Below, piece by piece: positions 18,122 to 27,341 of a stretch of 64,000 bases of DNA (position 1 is the stretch's first letter; each line of letters starts with the position of its first letter). Below the pieces are notes generated by a model. The model was given only the letters and a program-made list of their open reading frames with translations, ran no database searches and was not told where the DNA came from. Where the stretch lies: positions 124,001 through 188,000 of the forward strand of contig CANIPU010000002.1 in NCBI GenBank assembly GCA_947469485.1. The letters run 5' to 3'. A program made the translations under genes and the position numbers. This DNA is from Chitinophagaceae bacterium. GTDB lineage: Bacteria; Bacteroidota; Bacteroidia; Chitinophagales; UBA10324.

Positions 18122-19474
18122 TTAGTCTACTTCAACAGAAACCTCAGCTCCGCCTTTTTTGTCTTTATACAATTCCTTTTTATCAACCTTGGTCACTTTC
18201 ATTTTGTCTTTCAGGCGGCGGCTGATGGCGCTGTAAGGTGCGGTAATAATTTCTTCATCACCTTTGAGTCCTGATAAAATTTCAATGTATTCATCATCCT
18301 GAATGCCGGTGGTCACCACTGTTTTTATTGCTTCTCCATTGTTCAGCACAAAAACAATTTCCTTCAGTTTTTCTTTGGTGGTCTTTTTCTTTTCAGAATC
18401 ATTTTTAGCAGTACTGTCTTCCCGTGTTGTTACAGATTGTATTGGAACCACATTCACACCATACACATGATTGGTTAAAATATTTACTGAAGCAGTCATG
18501 CCAGGAAGAAAGGGGAATTTCTTTTTCTTTACATCAATCATGTCGACGAAAGAACTTTGGTCCAGTAATATTTTCACAGTGAAATTCGTAACACTTTCTG
18601 TGCTAACTAAAGCACTGGATGAACTTGCCGAATTGGCAACCTGGTAAACCACTCCTTTAAAAACTTTGTCCGGATAGGCATCTACTTCAATTTCGCAGGT
18701 ATCGCCAACTGAAACTTTCAAAACATCATTTTCACTCACATCAACTCTTGCTTCCATTTCATATAAATTGGCAATGCGCATAATTTCTGTTCCGGCAAAT
18801 TGCGAAGTACCAACCACGCGCTCACCTTTCTCAATATTTAACGACGAAATAATTCCGCTCATTGGGGCATAAATAGAAGTTTTATAAAGCTGATCATTTG
18901 CTTCTTTTAATGAGGCTTCGGCACTACTAACCATAAACTTTGCAGCATCCACTGCCTGTTGCATTCCTTCTTTATTTGCCTTTGCCGATTTATATGCTGT
19001 TTCATAAACATCAAATTCCGACTGGCTGATTACTTTTTTATTAAACAAATCTTTATTCCGGTTATAATCCTTTTCTGATTTTTCAAACTGAACTGCAATT
19101 TGGGTAAGCTGCGATTGCGCATTCAAATAATTTGCTTTTGAATTATTTACAGATGCTACAGCCCGGTCAACCATGGCAACATATATATCCGGTTTTATTT
19201 TAGCCAGCAATTGTCCTTGCACAACACTATCACCTTCTTCAATCGGTAAATCAATAATTTCACCCGACACATCAGGACTTATTTTAACTTCAGTTACAGG
19301 ATATATTTTTCCTGATGCCGATACTTTCTCTACAATATCGCGCTTGCTTACTTTTTCTGTGCTTACTTTTTCAGCATTGTCAGTCGATATCCAGCCGGCT
19401 TTTTTTCCAACAATTACAAAAAGAAGCAACACGCCAACCGCCACTCCAAGCCATATCATTAATTTCTTAGTCAT
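18122..19474 (-). CDS. Periplasmic adaptor (HlyD/MacA-type membrane fusion protein)
   Basis: A 450-residue protein with one N-terminal membrane helix (about residues 5-22). A lipoyl-like domain has Val-Lys-Ile-Ser-Pro-Asp-Val-Ser-Gly-Glu-Ile; a coiled-coil hairpin spans about residues 100-200; and a beta-barrel domain runs to a charged tail rich in Lys/Asp. It should bridge an inner-membrane pump to the TolC-like channel encoded just upstream (19475, no intergenic base). The usual MacB-type permease/ATPase is not adjacent: the next gene downstream is the convergent asnB. Confidence 0.9.
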   Translation of the reverse strand: MTKKLMIWLGVAVGVLLLFVIVGKKAGWISTDNAEKVSTEKVSKRDIVEKVSASGKIYPVTEVKISPDVSGEIIDLPIEEGDSVVQGQLLAKIKPDIYVAMVDRAVASVNNSKANYLNAQSQLTQIAVQFEKSEKDYNRNKDLFNKKVISQSEFDVYETAYKSAKANKEGMQQAVDAAKFMVSSAEASLKEANDQLYKTSIYAPMSGIISSLNIEKGERVVGTSQFAGTEIMRIANLYEMEARVDVSENDVLKVSVGDTCEIEVDAYPDKVFKGVVYQVANSASSSSALVSTESVTNFTVKILLDQSSFVDMIDVKKKKFPFLPGMTASVNILTNHVYGVNVVPIQSVTTREDSTAKNDSEKKKTTKEKLKEIVFVLNNGEAIKTVVTTGIQDDEYIEILSGLKGDEEIITAPYSAISRRLKDKMKVTKVDKKELYKDKKGGAEVSVEVD

Positions 19475-20905
19475 CTATTGAAGATTTAAAGGTTTGCCCT
19501 GATAATAATCCAGCACTTTTAATTTAAAGATGTATTCAAATTTCGCCTGCAAGGTTTCGCTTATAGCTTTACTCAAACTGTTTTGAGCAGTTACATAATC
19601 AAATGAAGTAAGTAAACCTGCATCAAACTTTTGTTTGGTGTAATCAAAACTTAACTCAAACGACGATTCACTTTTCAATGCGGCTGAATATCTGTCCTTG
19701 CCTGCGACCGCATCGTTAAATGCAGTCTCAATGCTTTTTTTCAATTGTTGTTTTTGCAATTCAAGATTGTATTGCTCGTTCAGTAAGTTGATTTTACTCC
19801 GGCTCACATTAGTATGAGACATCCAGCCATTAAACAGCGGAAAGTTTAAAGAAACTCCGAATGCCTGCCCAAAATTATCGTTGATCTGATCGCCCAATGG
19901 GGTGTTTTCAAATTCATAGTTTGGAGAAAAAGTATAAACAGGAGCATAGGTTAGCCCGTCAAATCCAATCAAGGTAGTATCGTAAGTAATTGAATTTTCT
20001 TTTACTTTTTTTACTGCATTTGAATATTGAGAAGATAAACTTCCGAATAATGAAAGTGTAGGAGAATAAGCACCCCGGGCAGCAGCCAAACCTTTTTCAG
20101 CGCCTTTTAATTTCAACTCCGCACTTTTAATTCCGGGCTGCAGTGTCAAAGCTGTTTCATAAATTGTTCCTGCATTCATTTCCTGAAAAGCCATGCCTAC
20201 CGGAATCTTTAATGATGGAATAACAATATCAATTGTATGATCCATGTTCAGCAACTGTTGAAGATTCAGTTTTGCGAGTGATAAGAGATTCTTCGCATTA
20301 ACTGTATTTAATTCTTCTAATGCCATTTGTGATTGAATCTGCAGAAGAGAACCTTGCGCCAAAACTCCGGCATCTACCAATTGCTTAGTTCGGTCAACCT
20401 GATCCTGCATTAATTTCTGCTGAGCTTCAGCATTGGCAAATTGTTCCTGAGCAAAAAGAATCTGAAGATATGCGGTAGCCACACTCAATGAAATATCATT
20501 AACCAATTGTGCGGAGCTGTATTTCGAAGCCATGAAATCAAAGTATGCTTTTCGCATTTCGTTGATCTTACTGAATCCGCTGAACAAAGTAACATTTGTT
20601 GAAAGCGAAAAATTTCCTGAACGGATGGTTTGATTAACAAACAGGTTACTCGTTGGGTCAATGTTTTTTCCGGTGTTAATTCCGTAACTTGATGATGCAT
20701 TAAGATTCGGCAACAACCCTAATTTCGATTGCAAATAAGAATCTCCGCTCAATTCAGTTCCGAGTGAAGATTGTTTGAGCTGAATATTATTTTGCTGTGC
20801 ATAGGTGATACACTGTTCAAGCGACCATGATTCCTGTGCGTACGAAAAAACAGAACAACAGATAAAAGCTATTGAGAGAGAGTAGCGGATAATATGGTGT
20901 ACCAA
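19475..20905 (-). CDS. TolC-family outer-membrane efflux protein
   Basis: A 476-residue protein with signal peptide (ending Phe-Ser-Tyr-Ala-Gln, about residue 24). Two tandem outer-membrane-efflux-protein repeats are visible, including Trp-Ser-Leu-Glu-Gln-Cys-Ile-Thr-Tyr-Ala at the start of the first, and long alpha-helical stretches are rich in Ala/Gln/Leu/Lys. It should trimerise into an outer-membrane channel-tunnel. The start is a TTG; an in-frame stop lies a few codons upstream and no ATG is available. A TAnnTTTG box 23 bases upstream supports it. First gene of a two-gene operon with the adaptor. Confidence 0.9.
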   Translation of the reverse strand: MVHHIIRYSLSIAFICCSVFSYAQESWSLEQCITYAQQNNIQLKQSSLGTELSGDSYLQSKLGLLPNLNASSSYGINTGKNIDPTSNLFVNQTIRSGNFSLSTNVTLFSGFSKINEMRKAYFDFMASKYSSAQLVNDISLSVATAYLQILFAQEQFANAEAQQKLMQDQVDRTKQLVDAGVLAQGSLLQIQSQMALEELNTVNAKNLLSLAKLNLQQLLNMDHTIDIVIPSLKIPVGMAFQEMNAGTIYETALTLQPGIKSAELKLKGAEKGLAAARGAYSPTLSLFGSLSSQYSNAVKKVKENSITYDTTLIGFDGLTYAPVYTFSPNYEFENTPLGDQINDNFGQAFGVSLNFPLFNGWMSHTNVSRSKINLLNEQYNLELQKQQLKKSIETAFNDAVAGKDRYSAALKSESSFELSFDYTKQKFDAGLLTSFDYVTAQNSLSKAISETLQAKFEYIFKLKVLDYYQGKPLNLQ

Positions 20906-20928
20906 GAACTTGTTGAATTAAGAGGCGA

Positions 20929-20936
20929 CAAACCTA
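20929..20936 (-). promoter_or_regulatory. TAnnTTTG box before the TolC-type gene
   Basis: Read on the minus strand this is TAGGTTTG, an exact -7 consensus, 23 bases upstream of the TTG start at 20905. There is no clear -33 element at 19 bases. It supports the non-ATG start. Confidence 0.4.
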
Positions 20937-21032
20937 TAGTTTTCCGTTCAAATCACACAGATGAAATGAAAATGAAAATAGACCTGTGTTTTTCGAAAGT
21001 TCATATTCATTTTTGCCTCCTGATTACTACTG

Positions 21033-21494
21033 ATGAACGAACCTGCTCAACTTTTACCCGACGAACATTTTATGCGCGAAGCATTGAAAGAAGCAAAGTA
21101 TGCTTTGGCAAAAGATGAAGTTCCCATTGGTGCCGTAATAGTGAGCAACAATAAAATAATTGCCCGAGGTCACAATCAGGTTGAATTACTAAAAGATGTA
21201 ACAGCACATGCCGAGATGATAGCCATTACCGCAGCTGCTAACCATTTCGGAAGTAAGTATTTAACTGATTGCACTTTGTATGTTACCCTCGAGCCATGCA
21301 TGATGTGTGCAACAGCAATTGGCTGGGCGCAGATTTCGCGATTGGTGTATGGTGCTAACGATGAGAAAAAAGGATTCACTTTAATCAGTAATAAAGTACT
21401 GCATCCGAAGTGTGAAATAAAGAGTGGAGTAATGGCTGAAGAATCATCTATGATGGTAAAAGAGTTTTTCAAAACAAAAAGAAATAAAACCTAA
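21033..21494 (+). CDS. tadA: tRNA-specific adenosine deaminase
   Basis: A 153-residue cytidine/deoxycytidylate-deaminase-fold enzyme with the zinc motifs His59-Ala-Glu61 and Pro88-Cys89-Met-Met-Cys92. Family members of this length with Glu-Val-Pro-Ile-Gly-Ala-Val-Ile near residue 30 deaminate A34 to inosine in tRNA-Arg(ACG). A guanine deaminase or other nucleoside deaminase is less likely given the motif set. It stands alone, divergent from the TolC gene. Confidence 0.9.
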   Translation: MNEPAQLLPDEHFMREALKEAKYALAKDEVPIGAVIVSNNKIIARGHNQVELLKDVTAHAEMIAITAAANHFGSKYLTDCTLYVTLEPCMMCATAIGWAQISRLVYGANDEKKGFTLISNKVLHPKCEIKSGVMAEESSMMVKEFFKTKRNKT

Positions 21495-21581
21495 TGAAAT
21501 TTATCTTATGCTGAACCAAAGCATAGCAGTATAAGTTTACATTAGCGAACTCAAATTCATAAACTAAAAACATTTTTAAAT

Positions 21582-22193
21582 ATGGCTTTCACATTACCCG
21601 CGTTACCTTATGCTGTTGAAGCTTTGGAACCACACATTGATGCAATGACAATGACCATTCATCATTCAAAACACCATGCTGCTTATGTAAACAACCTGAA
21701 TGCTGCCCTTGCCGGCAAGCCCGAAGAGAATATGAGCATTGATGAAATTGTAAAGAACATTTCAAAATTTCCGATGCCAGTGCGCAACAACGGTGGCGGA
21801 CACTACAACCACTCCATGTTCTGGACTTTGATGAAAGCAAACGGCGGCGGCACTCCAACAGGTGCAATTGCCGATGCAATTAATGCTGCTTTCGGAACTT
21901 TCGATTCTTTTAAAGAAAAATTTTCGCAGGCAGGCATCACCCGCTTTGGTTCGGGCTGGGCATGGTTAGGTGTTGATGATTCAAAAAAATTATGCGTTTG
22001 TTCTACACCCAATCAGGATAATCCACTTATGGATATTGCTGAGGTAAAATGCAACCCGATACTTGGTATGGATGTGTGGGAACATGCCTACTATTTAAAA
22101 TACCAGAACCGTCGACCTGATTATGTTGCAGCTTTCTTTAATGTAATTAACTGGGATGAAGTGAACCGCCGGTTTGCTGAAGCAAGCAAGTAG
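21582..22193 (+). CDS. sodB: Superoxide dismutase, Fe/Mn type
   Basis: A 203-residue SOD. The N-terminal helix has [10 protein letters not shown] (metal ligand and second-sphere residues). The C-terminal ligands lie in [11 protein letters not shown] (Asp and His). Metal preference (Fe, Mn or cambialistic) cannot be fixed from sequence alone, so the symbol is provisional. It detoxifies superoxide in the cytoplasm. It is a single-gene unit ending in a strong hairpin terminator. Confidence 0.95.
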   Translation: MAFTLPALPYAVEALEPHIDAMTMTIHHSKHHAAYVNNLNAALAGKPEENMSIDEIVKNISKFPMPVRNNGGGHYNHSMFWTLMKANGGGTPTGAIADAINAAFGTFDSFKEKFSQAGITRFGSGWAWLGVDDSKKLCVCSTPNQDNPLMDIAEVKCNPILGMDVWEHAYYLKYQNRRPDYVAAFFNVINWDEVNRRFAEASK

Positions 22194-22212
22194 TTTTTAA
22201 TTTTTACTAATG

Positions 22213-22246
22213 AAAAAGAGAAGCAGTTTTTCTGCTTCTCTTTTTT
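22213..22246 (+). terminator. Intrinsic terminator after sod
   Basis: A 14-bp perfect stem (arms 22213-22226 and 22232-22245, core AGAGAAGCAG/CTGCTTCTCT) with a 5-base T loop. The 3' arm ends in a run of T, and the 5' arm begins with A5, so it may work in both directions. It lies 20 bases after the sod stop. Confidence 0.92.
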
Positions 22247-22297
22247 ATTAGATAGAGTTTGGAATGTGATTGTTAGATTAGTCGCGAAATAAAAAAA

Positions 22298-23824
22298 ATG
22301 AACAAGCTAATTGTAACAACAATAACATTACTCTGTTTTGTAATGCTTCAAAATGTTTCAGCACAATGGCAAGTTACAACTGGACCAACACAACCAAATG
22401 TTACTTCCGAATGTATTAGTGGCTCAAATCTTTTCGCTTCTGCTGGAACTTCTGTTTCATTAACTGCTAACGATGGCACAAACTGGTCTTTGGTAAGTAA
22501 TGGTTTAGTCGGAAACATTTATGGTTTAGCTGTTAAGGGAATTGATGTTTATGTAGGTGCAAGTGCAGGCGCAGTTTTTCAATCAGCTAACAACGGAACA
22601 AACTGGACAAATACAAGCAGTGGGTTACCTGCCTATGATGTGAGAGCAATAACCGTAGACGGAAATGATATTTATGCAGGAGATAATGGAGTTTATAAAT
22701 CAACGAACAATGGTCTTCTTTGGACAAGCATTACAAGTTGGAATGCAACTGTTGTTTCCATTGCTGTAAGTGGAACAACAATTTTAGCGGCGACTTTAAG
22801 TAGTGGAATTTATATGTCTGCAAATGGGGGTTCATCGTGGAACACAATAAATACTGGTTTACCATCTCAAGTTAATTGTGTAATAATTTATGGAACAACA
22901 TTTTTCGCAGGAACAAATACTGGCTTATACATTTCTACAAATAGCGGTGGAAGTTGGAGTGTTACAAATGTGCCTGATGCTATAAGTTCATTTACAGTAA
23001 TTGGAAATAATCTTTTTGCAGCGAGCAGTAGTGGGGCGGGAGTTTTTCAATCAATAAATGGTGGGACTGTATGGTCAACAATTAATGCAGGTCTAACTAA
23101 TTTGACTGTTTATTCATTGGCACATAATGCGACTTATTTATTTGCAGGAACAACAGGATATGTATGGAGAAGATTAATATCAGAAGTTTTTATCTGCACA
23201 CCAACATCAGCAAATATTACACAAAACAGTTGCAACAGTTATACTTCACCAAGTGGAAATTATACATGGACAACATCAGGGATTCATCTTGATACAATTC
23301 CTAATGCGGGTGGATGCGATAGCACACTTACAATAAATCTCACAATCAATACAGTTAATAATTCTGTTACACAAAATGGATTCACATTATCTGCTAATGC
23401 AACAACAGCAACCTATCAATGGCTCAATTGCAATAACAACTTTGCAGTAATCAACGGAGCAACCAATCAATTTTTCACAGCAACTGCCAATGGAAATTAT
23501 GCCGTAGAAGTTACACAAAATGGTTGCACAGATACTTCAGCATGTTACACAATTACAGGAGTTGGTATAAATGAAATCACCACATCAAATAACTTTCAAC
23601 TATTCCCGAATCCAACTGCTGATTTGGTAACTGTTCAACTCCATTCACCCTGCAGTACTTGCACTATAGAAATTTCAAATACGCTCGGCGAGGTAGTTCA
23701 AAGTGCTGAGTTTAAAGTTCAAAGTATTGCCACTCTCAATCTTCAATCGCTTCCATCCGGCATTTATTTTATAAAAGTTAAAAGCGATAAATGGAGCGAG
23801 GTGAAAAGGGTGGTGAAGGAATAA
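22298..23824 (+). CDS. T9SS cargo protein with sialidase/YCF48-like repeats
   Basis: A 508-residue secreted protein with signal peptide (ending Val-Ser-Ala-Gln, about residue 22). About six repeats follow, each with Asn-Gly-Gly/Asp-Gly-Thr-x-Trp-Ser/Thr and Ile-x-Ala-Gly-x-x-x-Gly-Val-Tyr-Lys/Gln-Ser, the pattern of BNR/YCF48-type beta-propeller blades. A Cys-rich linker (Cys-Asn-Ser-Tyr-Thr-Ser-Pro-Ser-Gly) comes next. The C-terminal T9SS type A sorting domain runs Leu-Phe-Pro-Asn-Pro-Thr to Leu-Pro-Ser-Gly-Ile-Tyr-Phe-Ile-Lys-Val. Surface exposure is expected. No enzyme active site is seen. The tandem repeat lies just downstream. Confidence 0.88.
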   Translation: MNKLIVTTITLLCFVMLQNVSAQWQVTTGPTQPNVTSECISGSNLFASAGTSVSLTANDGTNWSLVSNGLVGNIYGLAVKGIDVYVGASAGAVFQSANNGTNWTNTSSGLPAYDVRAITVDGNDIYAGDNGVYKSTNNGLLWTSITSWNATVVSIAVSGTTILAATLSSGIYMSANGGSSWNTINTGLPSQVNCVIIYGTTFFAGTNTGLYISTNSGGSWSVTNVPDAISSFTVIGNNLFAASSSGAGVFQSINGGTVWSTINAGLTNLTVYSLAHNATYLFAGTTGYVWRRLISEVFICTPTSANITQNSCNSYTSPSGNYTWTTSGIHLDTIPNAGGCDSTLTINLTINTVNNSVTQNGFTLSANATTATYQWLNCNNNFAVINGATNQFFTATANGNYAVEVTQNGCTDTSACYTITGVGINEITTSNNFQLFPNPTADLVTVQLHSPCSTCTIEISNTLGEVVQSAEFKVQSIATLNLQSLPSGIYFIKVKSDKWSEVKRVVKE

Positions 23825-23887
23825 ACCTTCCTTTTTTCTCAAAATTCTTAAAATAACAGCGTTTTAACTTAAATTTTGTGAGATTCG

Positions 23888-24160
23888 GACAATAACATCC
23901 CTAATAAAGACACTAATATTCTATTCGCGGACATTACTATTCCAAATAAAGACAATAATATTCCCTTCGCGGACACTACTATTCCGGATTCGGACACTAT
24001 TATTCCAAATAAAGACAATAATATTCCCTTCGCGGACAATAATATTTCTAATAAAGACACTGATATTCTACTAGCGGACAGTACGATTCCAGTCGTAATA
24101 GGTTATTTACCAACCGCAGACACTAATATTCTGTCAGTAGTTATTAATATTCTTATCGTT
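23888..24160. repeat. Tandem repeat, 21-bp period, 13 units
   Basis: Thirteen consecutive 21-base units fill most of the 348-base gap between the T9SS gene and glmS. Most units begin GAC, continue with an A/T-rich stretch to TATTC or TATTT at about positions 9-13, and end in one of two 6-base variants: AATAAA (units 1, 3, 6, 8) or TTCGCG (units 2, 4, 7; CTAGCG in unit 9). The pairs 3-4 and 6-7 are nearly identical over 42 bases. Units 10-13 are degenerate. Both strands stay largely open because 21 is divisible by 3 (plus-strand heptad Asp-x-x-Ile-Pro-x-x). The plus frame has no start codon; the minus frame has only a GTG. The flanks (23825-23887, 24161-24172) hold nothing I recognise. Confidence 0.92.
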
Positions 24161-24172
24161 CCTTAAAATAAA

Positions 24173-26011
24173 TTATTCAACAGTTACACTCTTCGCCAGA
24201 TTTCGAGGCTGGTCAACATTGCAACCGCGCATAACTGCTATGTGATAGGCAAGCAATTGTAATGGAACTACTGATAACAAAGGAGTGAGTGGTTCTTCTG
24301 TAGCCGGAATTTCAATAACAAATTCGGCTAAATCTTTAATTATGGTATCACCTTCTTCAACAATGGCAATAATGCGACCCTTGCGCGCTTTCACCTCTTG
24401 TATGTTGCTGATGATTTTATCATAAGCGCTTTGGTTGGTTGCCAATACTACCACCGGCATTTCCTCATCAATCAAAGCAATTGGTCCGTGCTTCATTTCT
24501 GCAGCAGGATAACCTTCGGCATGTATGTACGATATTTCTTTAAGCTTCAATGCGCCTTCCAAAGCAACGGGAAAATTGTAACCGCGACCCAGGTATAGGA
24601 AGTTCGAAGCATCTTTAAATATATCGGCTATGTACTTTATTTTTTCATTCGCATCAAGCACCTTCTTCACCTTCGCCGGAATATTTTCCAGTTCATTAAT
24701 AATCTGGTGGTATCTCGATTCCTGAATGGTTCCTCTTTCTTTGGCTAAGTAAAGTGCAATAAGAGTAAGCACTGTAACCTGTGCAGTAAATGCCTTTGTT
24801 GATGCAACACCAATTTCAGGACCTGCGTGAGTAAAACTGCCTGCATGAGTAGCACGCGCTATTGACGAACCAACCACATTGCACACACCAAATACAGTTG
24901 CCCCTTTTGATTTTGCCTGTTCAATTGCGGCCAGCGTATCAGCTGTTTCGCCACTCTGACTAATGGCAAATAAAATATCATCGGCTGTAATAATGGGATT
25001 GCGGTAACGGAACTCTGAAGCATATTCCACCTCACAGGGCAAGCGGGCCAGGTCTTCCAATAAATATTCGCCAACAATTCCGGCATGCCAGCTTGTGCCG
25101 CAGGCTGCAATGGTTAACCGATTGGCATTTTTAATTTTCTGTTTGTATTCAAGCAACCCCCCAAGAGCAATGATTCCTGTTTTTGTATTCAGGCGACCAC
25201 GCATACTGTCAAGAATAGAAGTAGGTTGTTCGTAAATTTCCTTCAGCATGAAATGATCGTAACCACCTTTTTCCAATGCTTCAAGTTTCAATTCCAACTC
25301 TTGTATGTATGGAGTTGTTTGTTTATTGCCGATTGTTTTAATTGAAAATTCTCCGTTGCGATTAAGAACCGCAATTTCTTCATCGTTAAGATAAACCACA
25401 TTTTTAGTGTGCTCAACAATGGGTGTTGCATCTGATGCAATAAAAAATTCTTTGTCACCGATTCCTAAAACCAGCGGACTGCCTTTACGGGCAGCAAATA
25501 ATTTATCAGGATTGCTTTTTGAAATAATTACAATTGCATAAGCACCAACAACTTCATTCAAAGCCAGACGAATGGCTTCTTCTTCATCTACATTTTCATT
25601 TTTCTGAATGTCTTCAATCAGATTAATTAAAACTTCGGTATCAGTATCAGAATGAAATTTGTAGCCGCGTGATTTCAGTTCTTCTTTTATGCTTGCGTAA
25701 TTCTCAATAATACCGTTGTGAATAATGGCAAGATTCTGCGAATTGGAAAAATGAGGGTGAGCATTTCTGTCGTTAGGTTCACCATGAGTTGCCCATCGTG
25801 TGTGGCCAATTCCAATGGTTCCTTCAGTATTTTTATTTGAAGCAAATCCTTCAAGCTCGGCAACCTTACCTGCTTTTTTAAAAACAGTTAATTTCCCATT
25901 CAGGAGCGCAACTCCTGCGCTGTCATATCCGCGATATTCCAATCGTTGCAAACCCTTTATGAGTATCGGGTATGCCTGTTTAGATCCTAAGTAACCAACA
26001 ATTCCGCACAT
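24173..26011 (-). CDS. glmS: Glutamine-fructose-6-phosphate aminotransferase (isomerizing)
   Basis: A 612-residue enzyme. Cys2 is the glutaminase nucleophile (Met-Cys-Gly-Ile-Val-Gly-Tyr), with His-Thr-Arg-Trp-Ala-Thr-His-Gly and His-Asn-Gly-Ile-Ile-Glu-Asn in the class II amidotransferase domain. Two SIS domains follow, with Ala-Ala-Cys-Gly-Thr-Ser-Trp and Ser-Gln-Ser-Gly-Glu-Thr-Ala-Asp-Thr, and the end is Pro-Arg-Asn-Leu-Ala-Lys-Ser-Val-Thr-Val-Glu. It makes glucosamine-6-phosphate for peptidoglycan and LPS. Third gene of the GT5-DUF4270-glmS operon (4-base gap). I found no glmS ribozyme, but the upstream gap is too short for one anyway. Confidence 0.97.
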   Translation of the reverse strand: MCGIVGYLGSKQAYPILIKGLQRLEYRGYDSAGVALLNGKLTVFKKAGKVAELEGFASNKNTEGTIGIGHTRWATHGEPNDRNAHPHFSNSQNLAIIHNGIIENYASIKEELKSRGYKFHSDTDTEVLINLIEDIQKNENVDEEEAIRLALNEVVGAYAIVIISKSNPDKLFAARKGSPLVLGIGDKEFFIASDATPIVEHTKNVVYLNDEEIAVLNRNGEFSIKTIGNKQTTPYIQELELKLEALEKGGYDHFMLKEIYEQPTSILDSMRGRLNTKTGIIALGGLLEYKQKIKNANRLTIAACGTSWHAGIVGEYLLEDLARLPCEVEYASEFRYRNPIITADDILFAISQSGETADTLAAIEQAKSKGATVFGVCNVVGSSIARATHAGSFTHAGPEIGVASTKAFTAQVTVLTLIALYLAKERGTIQESRYHQIINELENIPAKVKKVLDANEKIKYIADIFKDASNFLYLGRGYNFPVALEGALKLKEISYIHAEGYPAAEMKHGPIALIDEEMPVVVLATNQSAYDKIISNIQEVKARKGRIIAIVEEGDTIIKDLAEFVIEIPATEEPLTPLLSVVPLQLLAYHIAVMRGCNVDQPRNLAKSVTVE

Positions 26012-26015
26012 GTTA

Positions 26016-27341
26016 TTATGGGAGTTTTGTGTAAATGAGATTTATTTTCATTCGTAAATCATCGCTGCGATTTCCGCCTGCTAAAATTATTCTGTCTGCT
26101 ATTTCAGGACTGGGATAGGTGAGAAGAAATAATCCGTAATCAGTAACTGAACCGCTAACTAAATCCTGTATGTGTTCGGTTAAACTGAATTTATACTTGT
26201 AAACTTTTTGTCCGTTTAAATAGGCTGTCTCTTTAAATCCTCCGTAAATTAAATTAGAAGAAATCTGATCAGGAATAATTGCGTTTTTGCCAATTGAATC
26301 AGCCAGTAAACACAACATTCTTGAAGGGCTTGTAAATATTGAATCAGGATCAATTTTCCATGAAGGAACAGTAACTTCCAATTCAGCCTTATTAACCAGA
26401 ATATTTCCTAAGTTCTTTAAATTTGGAATAGTAATTTTTGTTTTCAATCCAGACATTGATTGAACATAAACTATACTATCACTTTGAGAAGTTGACTGGA
26501 GTGTGGTTTGAATTTCTGTTGATATATAATTATGGGTATAATGATTAAAAACTGAACAATCAGTTCCGATTATAAAATCATATTTTAATGAATCAACATC
26601 AGGCTTATGATAATATACAGTCAGCTTTGATACAGAAGTCGATGAGGTCATATTAAAATACATAATTCCTTTTCCGGTAATGTTAGAATCAGTTTCAATT
26701 AGTAACCCTTTGAAAAAAGATTGGAAAGCAGCGTTACTTGCAAAGTTTGTCCCTTTCGATTGATTTAATAAATCCTGTCCGAGGCGATCGCTCAACCTTA
26801 TTCGGAGCGAAGGTGCAATTGTATCTCCACCAACATAAAGTGGTGATTCAAAATTCGGAATAAAATTTATTTTTTGACCAACTGCGTGAAGATAATGTCT
26901 GAAGTTTCTATCCGAATAATATGCACTGTCAGCATTTATATCCTGAGTTAACTGAAAGACAGAAATATTTGCCGGTTGATCAAAATTTCCATAGTGACCG
27001 GTATATTGAAGGTTTAAAACAAGAGAATCAATAAACAATGAATCAGGACTTCCAAGGTCAACTTGTCCTCCAATCTGAAACTGGGAGTATATTGATGCAG
27101 TTGATTTGCCAAAAACAGGGTCATCAATTGTTCCTAATAAAAATTTGGAATTAGTAGATGTTTTTAACGGAAACTCTGTAACAGTTTTTGTTTTAAGTGT
27201 TAAAGTATCGGTAAATATTCCATTTAAATCATCACTTGATGGAAGTAAATCATTACCAATCAGCGTAGATTTTTTGCAACCAGAGTTTGCAAAAGCAATA
27301 AAAACAAAAAGGAGGAGTAGGGGGCGGGTATTTATTTTCAC
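26016..27341 (-). CDS. DUF4270 family lipoprotein
   Basis: A 441-residue lipoprotein with lipobox Asn-Ser-Gly-Cys (Cys22), followed by Gly-Asn-Asp-Leu-Leu-Pro, the conserved start of DUF4270 proteins of Bacteroidota. The rest is strand-rich with paired Leu-Val-Leu-Asn-Leu-Gln and Leu-Phe-Leu-Leu-Thr-Tyr motifs. Presumably it sits in the outer membrane, perhaps on the surface; the function is unknown. Its start overlaps the stop of the glycogen synthase gene by 4 bases, and the gene lies directly before glmS, a neighbourhood shared by many Bacteroidota. Confidence 0.88.
   Translation of the reverse strand: MKINTRPLLLLFVFIAFANSGCKKSTLIGNDLLPSSDDLNGIFTDTLTLKTKTVTEFPLKTSTNSKFLLGTIDDPVFGKSTASIYSQFQIGGQVDLGSPDSLFIDSLVLNLQYTGHYGNFDQPANISVFQLTQDINADSAYYSDRNFRHYLHAVGQKINFIPNFESPLYVGGDTIAPSLRIRLSDRLGQDLLNQSKGTNFASNAAFQSFFKGLLIETDSNITGKGIMYFNMTSSTSVSKLTVYYHKPDVDSLKYDFIIGTDCSVFNHYTHNYISTEIQTTLQSTSQSDSIVYVQSMSGLKTKITIPNLKNLGNILVNKAELEVTVPSWKIDPDSIFTSPSRMLCLLADSIGKNAIIPDQISSNLIYGGFKETAYLNGQKVYKYKFSLTEHIQDLVSGSVTDYGLFLLTYPSPEIADRIILAGGNRSDDLRMKINLIYTKLP

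Noticed and set aside
20894-21118. 74-codon plus-strand frame overlapping the tadA start and the TolC start
   Set aside because: It lies across a divergent intergenic region and two real genes, and its product has no recognisable pattern.
23869-24060. Minus-strand open frame of 63 codons across the 21-bp repeat
   Set aside because: It starts with GTG, its open length follows from the repeat period being a multiple of three, and the low-complexity heptad product (Leu/Ile/Ser/Gly) resembles no known protein. I treat the region as a DNA repeat.
23888-24160. CRISPR array
   Set aside because: Units are 21 bases, directly abutting and without unique spacers, and no cas genes are present.
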